NCBI GenBank assembly: GCA_903927495.1
Contig: CAIYNH010000436.1
Location: 1-14,941, forward strand
Direction: 5' to 3'
Length of the DNA: 14,941 nucleotides
Source: an uncultured beta proteobacterium
GTDB taxonomy: Bacteria > Pseudomonadota > Gammaproteobacteria > Burkholderiales > Burkholderiaceae_C
Shown here: piece after piece, positions 6,851 to 14,941 of the stretch
Layout of the letters: every line of letters begins with the position of its first letter
Numbering within the stretch: the first letter of the stretch is position 1
Made by a program: the position numbers and the translations under genes
The notes under the pieces: generated by a model
What the model saw: the letters and a program-made list of their open reading frames with translations, nothing else
Databases searched by the model: none
Told to the model about the DNA's origin: nothing

Positions 6851-7150
6851 TTATTCGATTACCTTGGGCACCAAAAACAAGCCGTTTTCAAGCGCTGGGG
6901 CATTGCGCTGGTTAAGTTCGCGCTGGTTCGGCTCACTGACCAGGTCTGGGCGCAGGCGCAAGGCGATGTCGCCTATCACCGCCACTGGATGCGCCAAAGG
7001 ATGGATGCCGGTGGTGTCAACGGCCCGCATTTGCTCGACTACGCCGAAAAAATCATTGAGTTGCGTGAGCATGCGCGCGCGTTCCTCGGGTTGGAGTCCC
7101 AGGCGGGCCAAATTGGCCAACCGATCAATGTCAGCAGCAGTCAAAGACAT
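6851..7150 (-). CDS. gatC: Asp-tRNA(Asn)/Glu-tRNA(Gln) amidotransferase subunit C
   Basis: A 99-residue protein of normal length that wraps around and stabilises the GatA-GatB pair. Seen: N-terminal [17 protein letters not shown], two short helices with [24 protein letters not shown], the family's usual LxxLARL and VDTxGxxP patterns, and the C-terminal [11 protein letters not shown]. It is first in the operon gatC-gatA-gatB. The ribosome site is weak: GGA about eleven bases before the ATG at 7150-7148. Transcription must start in the 200-bp spacer shared with the divergent mreB. Confidence 0.95.
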   Translation of the reverse strand: MSLTAADIDRLANLARLGLQPEERARMLTQLNDFFGVVEQMRAVDTTGIHPLAHPVAVIGDIALRLRPDLVSEPNQRELNQRNAPALENGLFLVPKVIE

Positions 7151-8394
<1,244 letters not shown>

Positions 8395-8409
8395 CAAGGC
8401 GGCACAGCG

Positions 8410-9330
8410 ATGCCACTGGGTACGCTGGACGGCACACCGCCGCCTTTTTTCAGACAGGGGCCGTCGGCACTTTCCAAGTTGATAGTATTTAGCGCCTTGG
8501 CGGTGCTGCTGATGGTGGCTGACGTTCGTTTTCAGATGACTCAGCCCCTGCGCGCGGTCATTGGCACGCTGCTTTATCCCTTGCAGTGGCTGGTGCAGCG
8601 CCCGATCATCTGGGCGCAGGGTGGCAGCCAGTATTTTGAAACTCTGAGCAACTCACAGACCAAAGAGGCTGCGGCCCAGTACCGGCTGGGGCTGCAGTCG
8701 CAGCGCGCCCAGCAGGTCGAACAGCTCACCCTGGAAAACGCCCAGCTGCGATCACTGTTGCAGATGCGCGATCGCATTAACACCCCGGCGCTGGCGGCCC
8801 AGGTGCTGTATGACGCGGCTGACCCCTACACCCGCAAAGTGATCATTGACAAGGGTTCATTGGCGGCCGTGCAAGCCGGGGCTCCGGTGCTTGATGAGGT
8901 CGGCATATTGGGGCAGGTGACACGGGTTTATCCGCTGGTCAGTGAAGTGTCTCTGGTGACAGACCGCAATCAGGCCATTCCGGTGCTCAATGCGCGCACC
9001 GGTGTGCGCGGCTTGGCCTTTGGTGATTCGGTGGCGCGCAGTGGCACGCTGGAGCTGCGCTTCATGGATGCCAATGTAGACATGGCGGCAGGCGATCTGC
9101 TCACCACCAGCGGGGTCGATGGTATCTATCCACCGGGTTTGTCGGTGGCGCGTGTGCTCAAAACCGAACGTCGCGCGGATTCGGCCTTTGCACGCATCAC
9201 CTGCGAGCCGGTAGCCCGTGTTGCGGGTAGTTTGCATGTGCTGGTACTGCATCCGCTGGCAAAACAAATGGCCGAGCGGCCTGCGCCAGATGCTGTCCCG
9301 GTGGCGGGTAAAAAGAGGGGCAAGCCATGA
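8410..9330 (+). CDS. mreC: Rod shape-determining protein MreC
   Basis: A 306-residue bitopic inner-membrane protein whose periplasmic part binds PBP2 and switches on the elongation complex. Seen: short cytoplasmic N-terminus MPLGTLDGTPPPFF, one membrane segment at about 23-40 (LIVFSALAVLLMVADV), a coiled coil at about 80-120 (QRAQQVEQLTLENAQLRSLL), then the two beta-barrel domains with AQVLYDAADPYTRKVIIDKG, DEVGILGQVTRVYP and LLTTSGVDGIYPPGLSVA typical of the family. It starts 15 bases after mreB, with AAGG about ten bases before the ATG. Its stop overlaps the mreD start (ATGA). The C-terminal extension is short, basic and Pro-rich. Confidence 0.95.
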   Translation: MPLGTLDGTPPPFFRQGPSALSKLIVFSALAVLLMVADVRFQMTQPLRAVIGTLLYPLQWLVQRPIIWAQGGSQYFETLSNSQTKEAAAQYRLGLQSQRAQQVEQLTLENAQLRSLLQMRDRINTPALAAQVLYDAADPYTRKVIIDKGSLAAVQAGAPVLDEVGILGQVTRVYPLVSEVSLVTDRNQAIPVLNARTGVRGLAFGDSVARSGTLELRFMDANVDMAAGDLLTTSGVDGIYPPGLSVARVLKTERRADSAFARITCEPVARVAGSLHVLVLHPLAKQMAERPAPDAVPVAGKKRGKP

Positions 9331-9857
9331 TCATGCCGCGCGGGCATCAATTGCTATTGCCAGCGCGCCCCTTGTTCATCTGGGGCACCCTGCTGGGGGC
9401 GCTGGCTTGCAATATGCTGCTCAACATGGGTTTGTTTGGCCGGGCGGCCTGGCTGCCCGACATGCTCGCGCTGGCGTTGGTATTTTGGACAATCCATCAG
9501 CCTGTGCGGGTAGGGGTAGGGATTGCGTTCCTGCTAGGGCTGACCTTTGATGTGCATCAGAGTGCCCTGCTGGGCCAGCACGCCCTGGCTTACACGGCGC
9601 TGAGTTTTCTGGCCATTGCCATCCACCGGCGCTTGTTATGGTTCAGCATGGTCTCGCAAGCCGCACAAGTGTTGCCCTTGTTGGTGACCGCGCATGCCCT
9701 GAGTTTGGGCGTGCGGTTAATCGCCGGCGGTGATCTTCCTGATTGGTCGATGCTGCTGGCCCCCTTTATTGAAGCACTGTTGTGGCCGCTGATCAGCCTG
9801 CTGTTGCTGCTGCCACAAAAACGCGCTCATGATCCTGATGCCAACCGCCCGCTGTGA
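9327..9857 (+). CDS. mreD: Rod shape-determining protein MreD
   Basis: A 176-residue integral membrane protein with about five to six hydrophobic segments (for example IWGTLLGALACNMLLNMGLF, VGVGIAFLLGLTFDV, and ALLWPLISLLLLLP near the end). It partners MreC in the elongation complex. The segment GLTFDVHQSALLGQHALAYT matches the most conserved MreD motif (GLxxDxxxxxxLGxxAL). Start ATG 9327 overlaps the mreC stop by four bases, with GAGGGG six bases upstream; a second ATG two codons later is possible. It ends 33 bases before mrdA. Confidence 0.93.
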   Translation: MIMPRGHQLLLPARPLFIWGTLLGALACNMLLNMGLFGRAAWLPDMLALALVFWTIHQPVRVGVGIAFLLGLTFDVHQSALLGQHALAYTALSFLAIAIHRRLLWFSMVSQAAQVLPLLVTAHALSLGVRLIAGGDLPDWSMLLAPFIEALLWPLISLLLLLPQKRAHDPDANRPL

Positions 9858-9890
9858 GTCCATCCGCAGTGGTTTGTTGGAGCTGAACAC

Positions 9891-11888
9891 ATGACTGCCA
9901 TTCGCAACGTACAGGCTGAACTGGCGCGCTTTCGCATGCGGGTGCTGGTGGCCAGCATCGTGGTTCTGGTGTGCTTTTTGATGGTCGCAGCGCGGCTGGT
10001 TTATCTGCAGGTGATCCGTCACGAGGACCTGCTGGAGCAAGCGGAAAATAACCGCACGGCGATCTTGCCCGTGGTACCCAACCGTGGCCTGATTCTGGAT
10101 CGCAACGGCATCGTGCTGGCCACCAATTACTCGGCCTACACGCTGGAGATCATGCCCTCCAAGGTGAGCGACCTGGAGCAAACCATTGAGGATTTGGCAC
10201 AAGTGCTCGACATTTCGCCACGGGATCGCAAGCGCTTCAAAAAACTGCGCGAAGAGGCCAAAAATTTCGAATCGATCCCGCTACGCAGCCGCTTGTCAGA
10301 TGCCGAAGTGGCGCGGTTTGCGGTCCAGCGCTACCGCTTCCCGGGTGTTGAAATTAAAGCCCGGCTGTTTCGCAACTATCCGTATGGGGAACTGGCCAGC
10401 CATGTGATTGGCTACATCGGACGCATCAATACGTCAGAAAAGGAAAAGCTTGACGACTCCGAGGACGCACCCAATTACCGTGGCACCGAATACATCGGCA
10501 AACTCGGGGTAGAGCAAAGTTTCGAGACGCAACTGCATGGCTTGACTGGCGTGGACTCGATGGAAACGTCCGCCGGCGGGCGTGCCACACGGCGCTTGGC
10601 GAACCAGCCATCGACACCGGGCAACACCGTCAAACTGGCCATTGACATCAAATTGCAGCATTTGGTAGAAGAGTTGTTCGGCGAACGCCGTGGCGCGCTG
10701 GTGGCTATAGATCCAAAGACCGGTGAGGTGCTGGCGTTTGTCAGCAAACCGACCTTCGATCCGAATCTGTTCGTAGAAGGTATTGACAGTGAAAACTGGC
10801 AGGCACTTAACGAATCTCTGGACAAGCCCTTGCTGAACCGCGCTCTGCGCGGCACCTACCCGCCCGGTTCTACCTACAAACCCTTCATGGCGCTGGCGGC
10901 GCTTGAGACCGGCAAGCGGACCCCGCAGCAAACCATTTCGGACCCAGGTTTTTTCATGTTTGGCAACCATCGCTTCCGCGACGACAAAGAGGGTGGGCAT
11001 GGCTCGGTGAACATGTACCGCTCCATCGTTGAATCTTGTGATACCTATTACTACATGCTGGCCAACGATCTGGGCGTGGACACCATTCATGAGCAAATGC
11101 AGCGGTTTGGTTTTGGCGAACTCACTGGCATTGATATTTTTGGCGAAGTGCGCGGCCTGTTGCCATCAACCGAATGGAAGCGTCGCGCTTACAAGAAGCC
11201 CGAGCAGCAAAAATGGTACGCCGGTGAAACCATTTCGCTCGGCATTGGGCAAGGTTACAACAATTTCACCATGCTGCAATTGGCCTCGGCCGTGGCCACG
11301 CTGGCCAACAATGGCATCAAGATGAAGCCGCATCTGGTGCAGGAGGTGGTGGATATCATTACCCGGGCACCGACCACGACCACGCAGGAATCGGTCGGGG
11401 AGATCAGTGCCAAGGCCGCCAATATTGCGGTCATCAAAGAAGCCATGGTCGGGGTCAACCTGGAAGGCACCTCAGCGGCCAGTTTTCGCGGTGCGGCCTA
11501 TACCAGTGGTGGCAAGACCGGCACGGCGCAGGTGGTGCAAATCAAGCAAAACGAGAAGTATGTGGCCTCGAGGATGGAGGAGCGTTTTCGCGATCACGCC
11601 TTGTTCACCGCTTTTGCGCCAGCTGAAGACCCGCAAATCGCACTGGCCATCGTCGTCGAAAACGCCGGTTTTGGCTCGCAAAGCTCAGCGCCAATTGCGC
11701 GCCGGGTGATGGACTACTGGCTGCTCAGGCAATACCCCAGTCTGGAAGATATTGAAGCCGTTCAGAAAGCCCAGGCGACGACACCGATTGGTCAGCCGCG
11801 CGCCATCATTGACGTGCCCTGGCCACCCGGCTCCAGCGCTTCAGCGCCGATTGCTGCAGCCAGCGCCGCCAAGCTCATGCGCAGGTAA
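9891..11888 (+). CDS. mrdA: Penicillin-binding protein 2 (elongation-specific transpeptidase)
   Basis: A 665-residue class B penicillin-binding protein that cross-links peptidoglycan during side-wall growth, working with RodA and MreCD. Domains: membrane anchor at about 17-36, pedestal/dimerisation domain about 55-240 containing NRGLILDRNG and RLFRNYPYGELASHVIGY, transpeptidase domain about 265-615. Active-site motifs: Ser327 in PGSTYKPF, SCD 382-384 (the PBP2 form of SxN) and KTG 542-544 in GGKTGTAQ. Residues 616-665 form an Ala/Pro-rich tail. Ribosome site GGAG lies eight bases before the ATG. The stop lies 14 bases inside the end of the convergent diguanylate cyclase gene. The rodA gene that often follows is absent. 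Confidence 0.96.
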   Translation: MTAIRNVQAELARFRMRVLVASIVVLVCFLMVAARLVYLQVIRHEDLLEQAENNRTAILPVVPNRGLILDRNGIVLATNYSAYTLEIMPSKVSDLEQTIEDLAQVLDISPRDRKRFKKLREEAKNFESIPLRSRLSDAEVARFAVQRYRFPGVEIKARLFRNYPYGELASHVIGYIGRINTSEKEKLDDSEDAPNYRGTEYIGKLGVEQSFETQLHGLTGVDSMETSAGGRATRRLANQPSTPGNTVKLAIDIKLQHLVEELFGERRGALVAIDPKTGEVLAFVSKPTFDPNLFVEGIDSENWQALNESLDKPLLNRALRGTYPPGSTYKPFMALAALETGKRTPQQTISDPGFFMFGNHRFRDDKEGGHGSVNMYRSIVESCDTYYYMLANDLGVDTIHEQMQRFGFGELTGIDIFGEVRGLLPSTEWKRRAYKKPEQQKWYAGETISLGIGQGYNNFTMLQLASAVATLANNGIKMKPHLVQEVVDIITRAPTTTTQESVGEISAKAANIAVIKEAMVGVNLEGTSAASFRGAAYTSGGKTGTAQVVQIKQNEKYVASRMEERFRDHALFTAFAPAEDPQIALAIVVENAGFGSQSSAPIARRVMDYWLLRQYPSLEDIEAVQKAQATTPIGQPRAIIDVPWPPGSSASAPIAAASAAKLMRR

Positions 11889-12897
11889 TACGATCGCGGC
11901 CGGCTTGTTTGGATTGGTACAGGGCCGCGTCAGCTCTGGCAACCAGTGACTGCGCATCGTCATCGGCTTGCATCACGGCAACACCGCCCGAAATCGTGAC
12001 AGTCAGGATCACCGTCTGGGTGCGCCGGTCTTTTACCTTCATTGCTTTCGTGTGCATTCTCACAAGTTCAGCCATCTTTTGGCAAACATCGCGGCTGGTA
12101 TCGGGCATCAAAATCGCAAATTCTTCGCCGCCATAGCGCGCCACACTGTTGCCCGTATTGGCCGCTCCGCAGGCCCGCAAAACTTCACCCAAGGCCTGCA
12201 GCACACGATCGCCCATGACATGTCCGTGGGTATCGTTGATCAATTTGAAGTGATCCAGGTCGAGCATGATCAAGCCATGCACATGGCCCGCCTTAGCAGG
12301 CTTAGTCAGCATGGCCGCCAGCTTTTGGTCAAACCCCTTGCGGTTGAGGACCTGGGTCAGGGTGTCGAGCAAAGACTCATCGCGGACACGGGTCAGTTCA
12401 TCGCGCAAACGATTAATCTCCTTGCGACTGGTGCTGACCTCTTGTTCAAGCGCTTGCGCAACGCTTCTCATTTGAGCCGTGGCCACAATGGCCTGCGCGA
12501 CCTCCGGGCCCAGCATGGGTCCACCCGGCCCGCTTAGCACGTCAGTCAAACCCCGCAGTTGCTCGCCAAACTGCCCTGCCTGATCGCCCGTGCGCATCGC
12601 AGCCTCGGCCATGCCCAGCATCATGGAATTCAACTGGGTACCAATGCGATGCATGGCTTGCGGATCAACATCTGCCACAAAGGACTGGTACAACTGCCAC
12701 ATGTCGGCATCATCCAGACGGGTATGGGCCTGCACCAAACGCTCGATCGCCAGCGACAGGTTACTGTTCATGCCAGCGACCTGCTCGTACCAGACCGTGA
12801 ACGTGACCGGGTTGTACGCAGCGTCGTGCTGGCCCATCTTGGCCATCACCATGCGCAGCAACTCAGCGCTCTGATCTTTTGAATGTTGATACCTCAA
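11875..12897 (-). CDS. GGEEF-domain diguanylate cyclase
   Basis: A probable cytosolic enzyme of 340 residues making cyclic di-GMP from two GTP. N-terminal part (1-150) is a helical domain with no membrane segment, starting RYQHSKDQSAELLR and including VTFTVWYEQVAG, a type found ahead of GGDEF domains in Comamonadaceae; its ligand is unknown. A coiled coil follows (about 150-180), then the GGDEF domain: SLLDTLTQVLNRKGF, metal site D213xD215 in LDLDHFKLIND, and GGEEF 256-260. The inhibitory I-site RxxD is absent (NTGN at that position). The start TTG at 12897 is favoured because AAGGAG lies four bases upstream and homologues begin with this sequence; an in-frame TTG at 12951 overlapping the upstream gene is the alternative (358 residues). 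Confidence 0.9.
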   Translation of the reverse strand: MRYQHSKDQSAELLRMVMAKMGQHDAAYNPVTFTVWYEQVAGMNSNLSLAIERLVQAHTRLDDADMWQLYQSFVADVDPQAMHRIGTQLNSMMLGMAEAAMRTGDQAGQFGEQLRGLTDVLSGPGGPMLGPEVAQAIVATAQMRSVAQALEQEVSTSRKEINRLRDELTRVRDESLLDTLTQVLNRKGFDQKLAAMLTKPAKAGHVHGLIMLDLDHFKLINDTHGHVMGDRVLQALGEVLRACGAANTGNSVARYGGEEFAILMPDTSRDVCQKMAELVRMHTKAMKVKDRRTQTVILTVTISGGVAVMQADDDAQSLVARADAALYQSKQAGRDRITCA

Positions 12898-12947
12898 GTG
12901 ACTCCTTGGTGACGCAATGGGTATTTCAAGAGTGGCAATGATAGCCG

Positions 12948-13706
12948 TCAATGCGCGAAGGCATCGAAGCTGGTTTTTAAAATCAGTGCACTGACCACCA
13001 GCATAAACATGCCACGGACAAAGCCGGTTCCATGTTTAAGGGCCATGCGCGTGCCCAGCCAACTGCCCAACACGTTGGCAAGTGCCATGGCCAGTACAAA
13101 ATGCCACCAGATGTGCCCTTTGGCAATGAACAGGGCCAGCGCAGAGAGATTTGTGGCGGTATTCACCAATTTGGCTCCAGCCGAAGCGCTCAAAAAATCG
13201 TAGCCTAGCAAACGCACAAACAAAAACACCAAAAAACTGCCCGTCCCAGGGCCAAAAAACCCGTCGTAAAAGCCCGTTATTGCACCTATGGCAGCGGCCA
13301 AGGCTTTTTCCTGGCCACCCGCAAAGCGTGGTGCGTGGTTTAAGCCCAGTTCCTTTTTCATCAGCGTGTAAATCAGCACTGCCAGCAACACCAACGGCAA
13401 CAGTTTGCGCAAAAAATCGGGCGACACCACCGTTACCGTCCAGGCACCGGCAAACGACGCAACAAAACCGGCCCCGGCCGCCGGGAGCAAGGCTGCCCAG
13501 CGCATGTCAACCCGGTGCGCGTACTGCCAGGTGGCAAAACCTGTGCCCCAAACCGAAGCTCCCTTGTTAGTGCCAAATAGGGTGGCTGGGTGGGCTGCCG
13601 GAAAAGTAGCAAACAGCGCCGGCACCAGTATCAGGCCACCGCCACCCACGATCGAATCGACAAACCCGGCAAATAGCGATGCAACAGTGACAATGAGTAG
13701 TTCCAT
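12948..13706 (-). CDS. TSUP-family membrane permease (TauE/SafE, YfcA-like)
   Basis: A 252-residue integral membrane protein with about seven or eight hydrophobic segments. The TSUP/DUF81 pattern is clear: N-terminal FAGFVDSIVGGGGLILVPAL, then TLFGTNKGASVWGT, and the second-half repeat GAITGFYDGFFGPGTGSFL followed by SASAGAKLVNTATNLSAL, plus LGTRMALKHG near the end. Family members move sulfite, sulfoacetate, other sulfonates or organic anions across the inner membrane; this sequence closest resembles the YfcA type, whose substrate is unsettled. The ATG at 13706 begins right before the first membrane segment; its ribosome site (GGGG two bases upstream) is poor. It lies 50 bases upstream of the cyclase gene on the same strand. 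Confidence 0.9.
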   Translation of the reverse strand: MELLIVTVASLFAGFVDSIVGGGGLILVPALFATFPAAHPATLFGTNKGASVWGTGFATWQYAHRVDMRWAALLPAAGAGFVASFAGAWTVTVVSPDFLRKLLPLVLLAVLIYTLMKKELGLNHAPRFAGGQEKALAAAIGAITGFYDGFFGPGTGSFLVFLFVRLLGYDFLSASAGAKLVNTATNLSALALFIAKGHIWWHFVLAMALANVLGSWLGTRMALKHGTGFVRGMFMLVVSALILKTSFDAFAH

Positions 13707-13809
13707 GGCCCCATTGTCGCATTCGCCAGATTTTTGATGTGCTATTTAAGTTGTAGCTGGCAGTGCTTGATCAGTAAGCTTTAGAGCTTTGTTTCTTATT
13801 TGAACCTGG

Positions 13810-14634
13810 CTAAACCCAAGGTGCCCGCCAAGTCAATCCTGCGGAGGTGCCACCCGGCTCGGTGCCCAGGCGCGGGCGGTATTCACAACCTACCCAGCCA
13901 GCGTAACCTAACTCATCGAGCAAGGTAAAAAGATACGGGTAATTGAGTTCACCAGCATCGGGTTCATGACGCTCCGGCACCCCTGCAATCTGGATGTGCC
14001 CGACGCGCCCGGTGGGCAGGTACTGTCGCAATTTGGTGCTCACGTCACCCTCTGCAATCTGACAATGGTACAAATCCATCTGCACCTGAAGATTGGCAGA
14101 GCCGACCTGATCGAGCAGTTGGTGCGCCTGCTCTTGATGGTTCAAAAAATAGCCAGGCATGTCGCGTTGGTTGATCGGCTCGATCATGATCTGGATTCCT
14201 TGCAGTGCTGCCATGTGTGTCGCCCAACGCAGGTTTGCCACCAGTACTGGCAGCAATTCGTCACGAGCCATGCCCGCCGGGACCAAGCCTGCCATCACAT
14301 GGATGCGAGGGCACTTCAGCGCAACGGCGTACTCCAGCGCCAACGCTATTCCGAAGCGAAATTCGGCCTCGTGACCTGGCAAGCAAGCCACACCCCGGTA
14401 GCCCCGCTCCCAAGCCGCTTTGGCTTGGTCGATATTGCAACCACCCGCAGGTGCGTTGAAGAGGACCTGTTGCAAGCCATGGTCATTCAGGCGCGTGGCC
14501 AATTCCGAGGCCGGCCAGGCGTAGCCGAACAAATACTCGACCGCTTTGAAGCCGTCTTTGGCGGCGGCTTCAAAGCGCTCCAGAAACGGCAGCTCAGGGT
14601 ATTGGAAACTGAGGTTGGCAGCGAAACGGGGCAT
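13810..14634 (-). CDS. hyi: Hydroxypyruvate isomerase-family TIM barrel protein
   Basis: A 274-residue protein with the AP-endonuclease-2-like sugar isomerase TIM barrel. Hydroxypyruvate isomerase interconverts hydroxypyruvate and tartronate semialdehyde in glyoxylate metabolism; the close relative OtnI acts on 2-oxotetronate, and the two cannot be told apart here. Typical blocks: [20 protein letters not shown] at the start, [10 protein letters not shown] 31-40, [16 protein letters not shown] 150-165, [13 protein letters not shown] 185-197, [14 protein letters not shown] 213-226 and GCEYRP 249-254. Probable metal/catalytic acids are Glu152, Asp187 and Glu251. The ATG at 14634 has GGA seven bases upstream. 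No glyoxylate carboligase or tartronate semialdehyde reductase gene lies beside it; neighbours are hypF and a permease. Confidence 0.88.
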   Translation of the reverse strand: MPRFAANLSFQYPELPFLERFEAAAKDGFKAVEYLFGYAWPASELATRLNDHGLQQVLFNAPAGGCNIDQAKAAWERGYRGVACLPGHEAEFRFGIALALEYAVALKCPRIHVMAGLVPAGMARDELLPVLVANLRWATHMAALQGIQIMIEPINQRDMPGYFLNHQEQAHQLLDQVGSANLQVQMDLYHCQIAEGDVSTKLRQYLPTGRVGHIQIAGVPERHEPDAGELNYPYLFTLLDELGYAGWVGCEYRPRLGTEPGGTSAGLTWRAPWV

Positions 14635-14654
14635 GATCAGATCCAGAAGAAAAA

Positions 14655-14684
14655 ATTATTAAAGTTGCAAAAATGGCATTTCAA
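14655..14684 (-). promoter_or_regulatory. Sigma-70-type promoter for the hydroxypyruvate isomerase gene
   Basis: On the minus strand TTGAAA (14684-14679; four of six consensus bases, with TTG and the final A) is followed after 18 bases by AATAAT (14660-14655; five of six), in an AT-rich stretch. Transcription would begin about 15 bases before the ATG, giving a very short leader. The assignment is by pattern only. Confidence 0.45.
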
Positions 14685-14696
14685 GAAAGCATTTTT
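14669..14696. terminator. AT-rich imperfect hairpin downstream of hypF
   Basis: AAAAATG (14669-14675) pairs with CATTTTT (14690-14696), and an inner TTTC/GAAA stem closes it with small bulges. Read on the minus strand it follows the hypF stop by about 65 bases and ends in five U. It overlaps the proposed promoter of the next gene, and the stem is AT-rich and weak, so one of the two readings may be accidental. Confidence 0.3.
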
Positions 14697-14761
14697 ATGC
14701 ACAAATATGCCTGAATCACCCGTCACGGTTGCGTAAGACGCTATGAATATGATGGAAAGCA

Positions 14762-14941
14762 TCAGACCACACTTGAATTCATGGCAACCCACGCTTGGCC
14801 CAGCGCCAAGCCAGCATCTCCCGGTGAAGCGCGCAGGGGTGCCAGCACCGTGATGCCTCGTTGCTCCAGGTTTAGTCGAAGTTGCTGGGACAGATGGGCA
14901 TTCAAAAAACAGCCACCGCTGCAAGCCAGTGTCGTCAAACC
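14762..14941 (-). CDS. hypF: Carbamoyltransferase HypF, C-terminal end (partial)
   Basis: The minus strand is open from the window edge for 59 residues to TGA (14764-14762). It reads LACSGGCFLNAHLSQQLRLN, then RGITVLAPLRASPGDAGLAL and GQAWVAM. This matches the C-terminus of HypF (family form LSGGxFxNxxLxxxL ... NDGGLALGQA). HypF makes the cyanide ligands of the active-site iron of [NiFe]-hydrogenases from carbamoyl phosphate, passing them to HypE. The rest of the gene (usually 750-800 residues in all) lies beyond the right edge, so a hydrogenase or hyp cluster is expected there. The gene is transcribed towards the hydroxypyruvate isomerase gene with a 127-base gap. Confidence 0.85.
   Translation of the reverse strand, partial: GLTTLACSGGCFLNAHLSQQLRLNLEQRGITVLAPLRASPGDAGLALGQAWVAMNSSVV

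Noticed and set aside
13776..13800. Possible terminator AAGCT-TTAG-AGCTT followed by T-rich sequence
   Set aside because: The stem is only five pairs and the T-rich side follows on the plus strand, where no gene ends; both flanking genes run on the minus strand.
13966..14736. Long plus-strand frame (256 codons) opposite the hydroxypyruvate isomerase gene
   Set aside because: It is antisense to a gene with clear family motifs, has no ribosome site and no recognisable domains.
14637..14924. Minus-strand frame of 95 codons at the right edge
   Set aside because: It is the wrong frame over the end of hypF; the hypF frame explains 14762-14941 better and the remainder runs through AT-rich intergenic DNA.

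Overview
The window looks like chromosomal DNA of a betaproteobacterium of the order Burkholderiales, probably Comamonadaceae (Rhodoferax/Polaromonas-like). That placement is inferred from the mreBCD-mrdA cluster, the style of the pyrE, gatCAB and xth proteins, the moderately high G+C and the frequent GTG/TTG starts; no rRNA or other marker is present to prove it. Genes are tightly packed and no stretch over 300 bases lacks a gene or gene fragment.

Left edge (1-965): the end of a secreted, repeat-rich protein whose cadherin-like module and C-terminal part lie in different frames (frameshift or chimeric join), then a perfect 15-bp hairpin and a detached 3' fragment of an exonuclease III gene. 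Next (966-1583) is a complete ccdAB-type toxin-antitoxin operon on the minus strand with a palindromic operator-like site. It is followed by intact xth (1645-2436). The last part of xth (1657-1742) is an 86-bp near-perfect direct repeat of the detached fragment (843-928), so ccdAB sits in an 814-bp unit bounded by xth 3' ends, as if inserted into the end of xth. This is the main accessory feature of the window.

Core block (2447-8394): pyrE diverges from xth with only 10 bp between start codons and is followed by a small secreted DUF4124 protein. Convergent to them is gatC-gatA-gatB, the amidotransferase for Gln-tRNA(Gln)/Asn-tRNA(Asn). Divergent from gatC, a 200-bp spacer leads into the cell-elongation cluster mreB-mreC-mreD-mrdA (7351-11888): actin-like scaffold, two membrane partners and the elongasome transpeptidase PBP2. 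The usual partner rodA does not follow; instead a convergent gene overlaps the end of mrdA.

Right part (11875-14941), all on the minus strand: hypF 3' end (hydrogenase maturation, cut by the window edge), a hydroxypyruvate isomerase-like TIM barrel, a TSUP (TauE/SafE) permease and a GGEEF diguanylate cyclase. Most of the window is ordinary housekeeping DNA. The ccdAB/xth junction is the only part that looks like a mobile or recently rearranged system; I see no CRISPR array, tRNA, rRNA, transposase or integrase.
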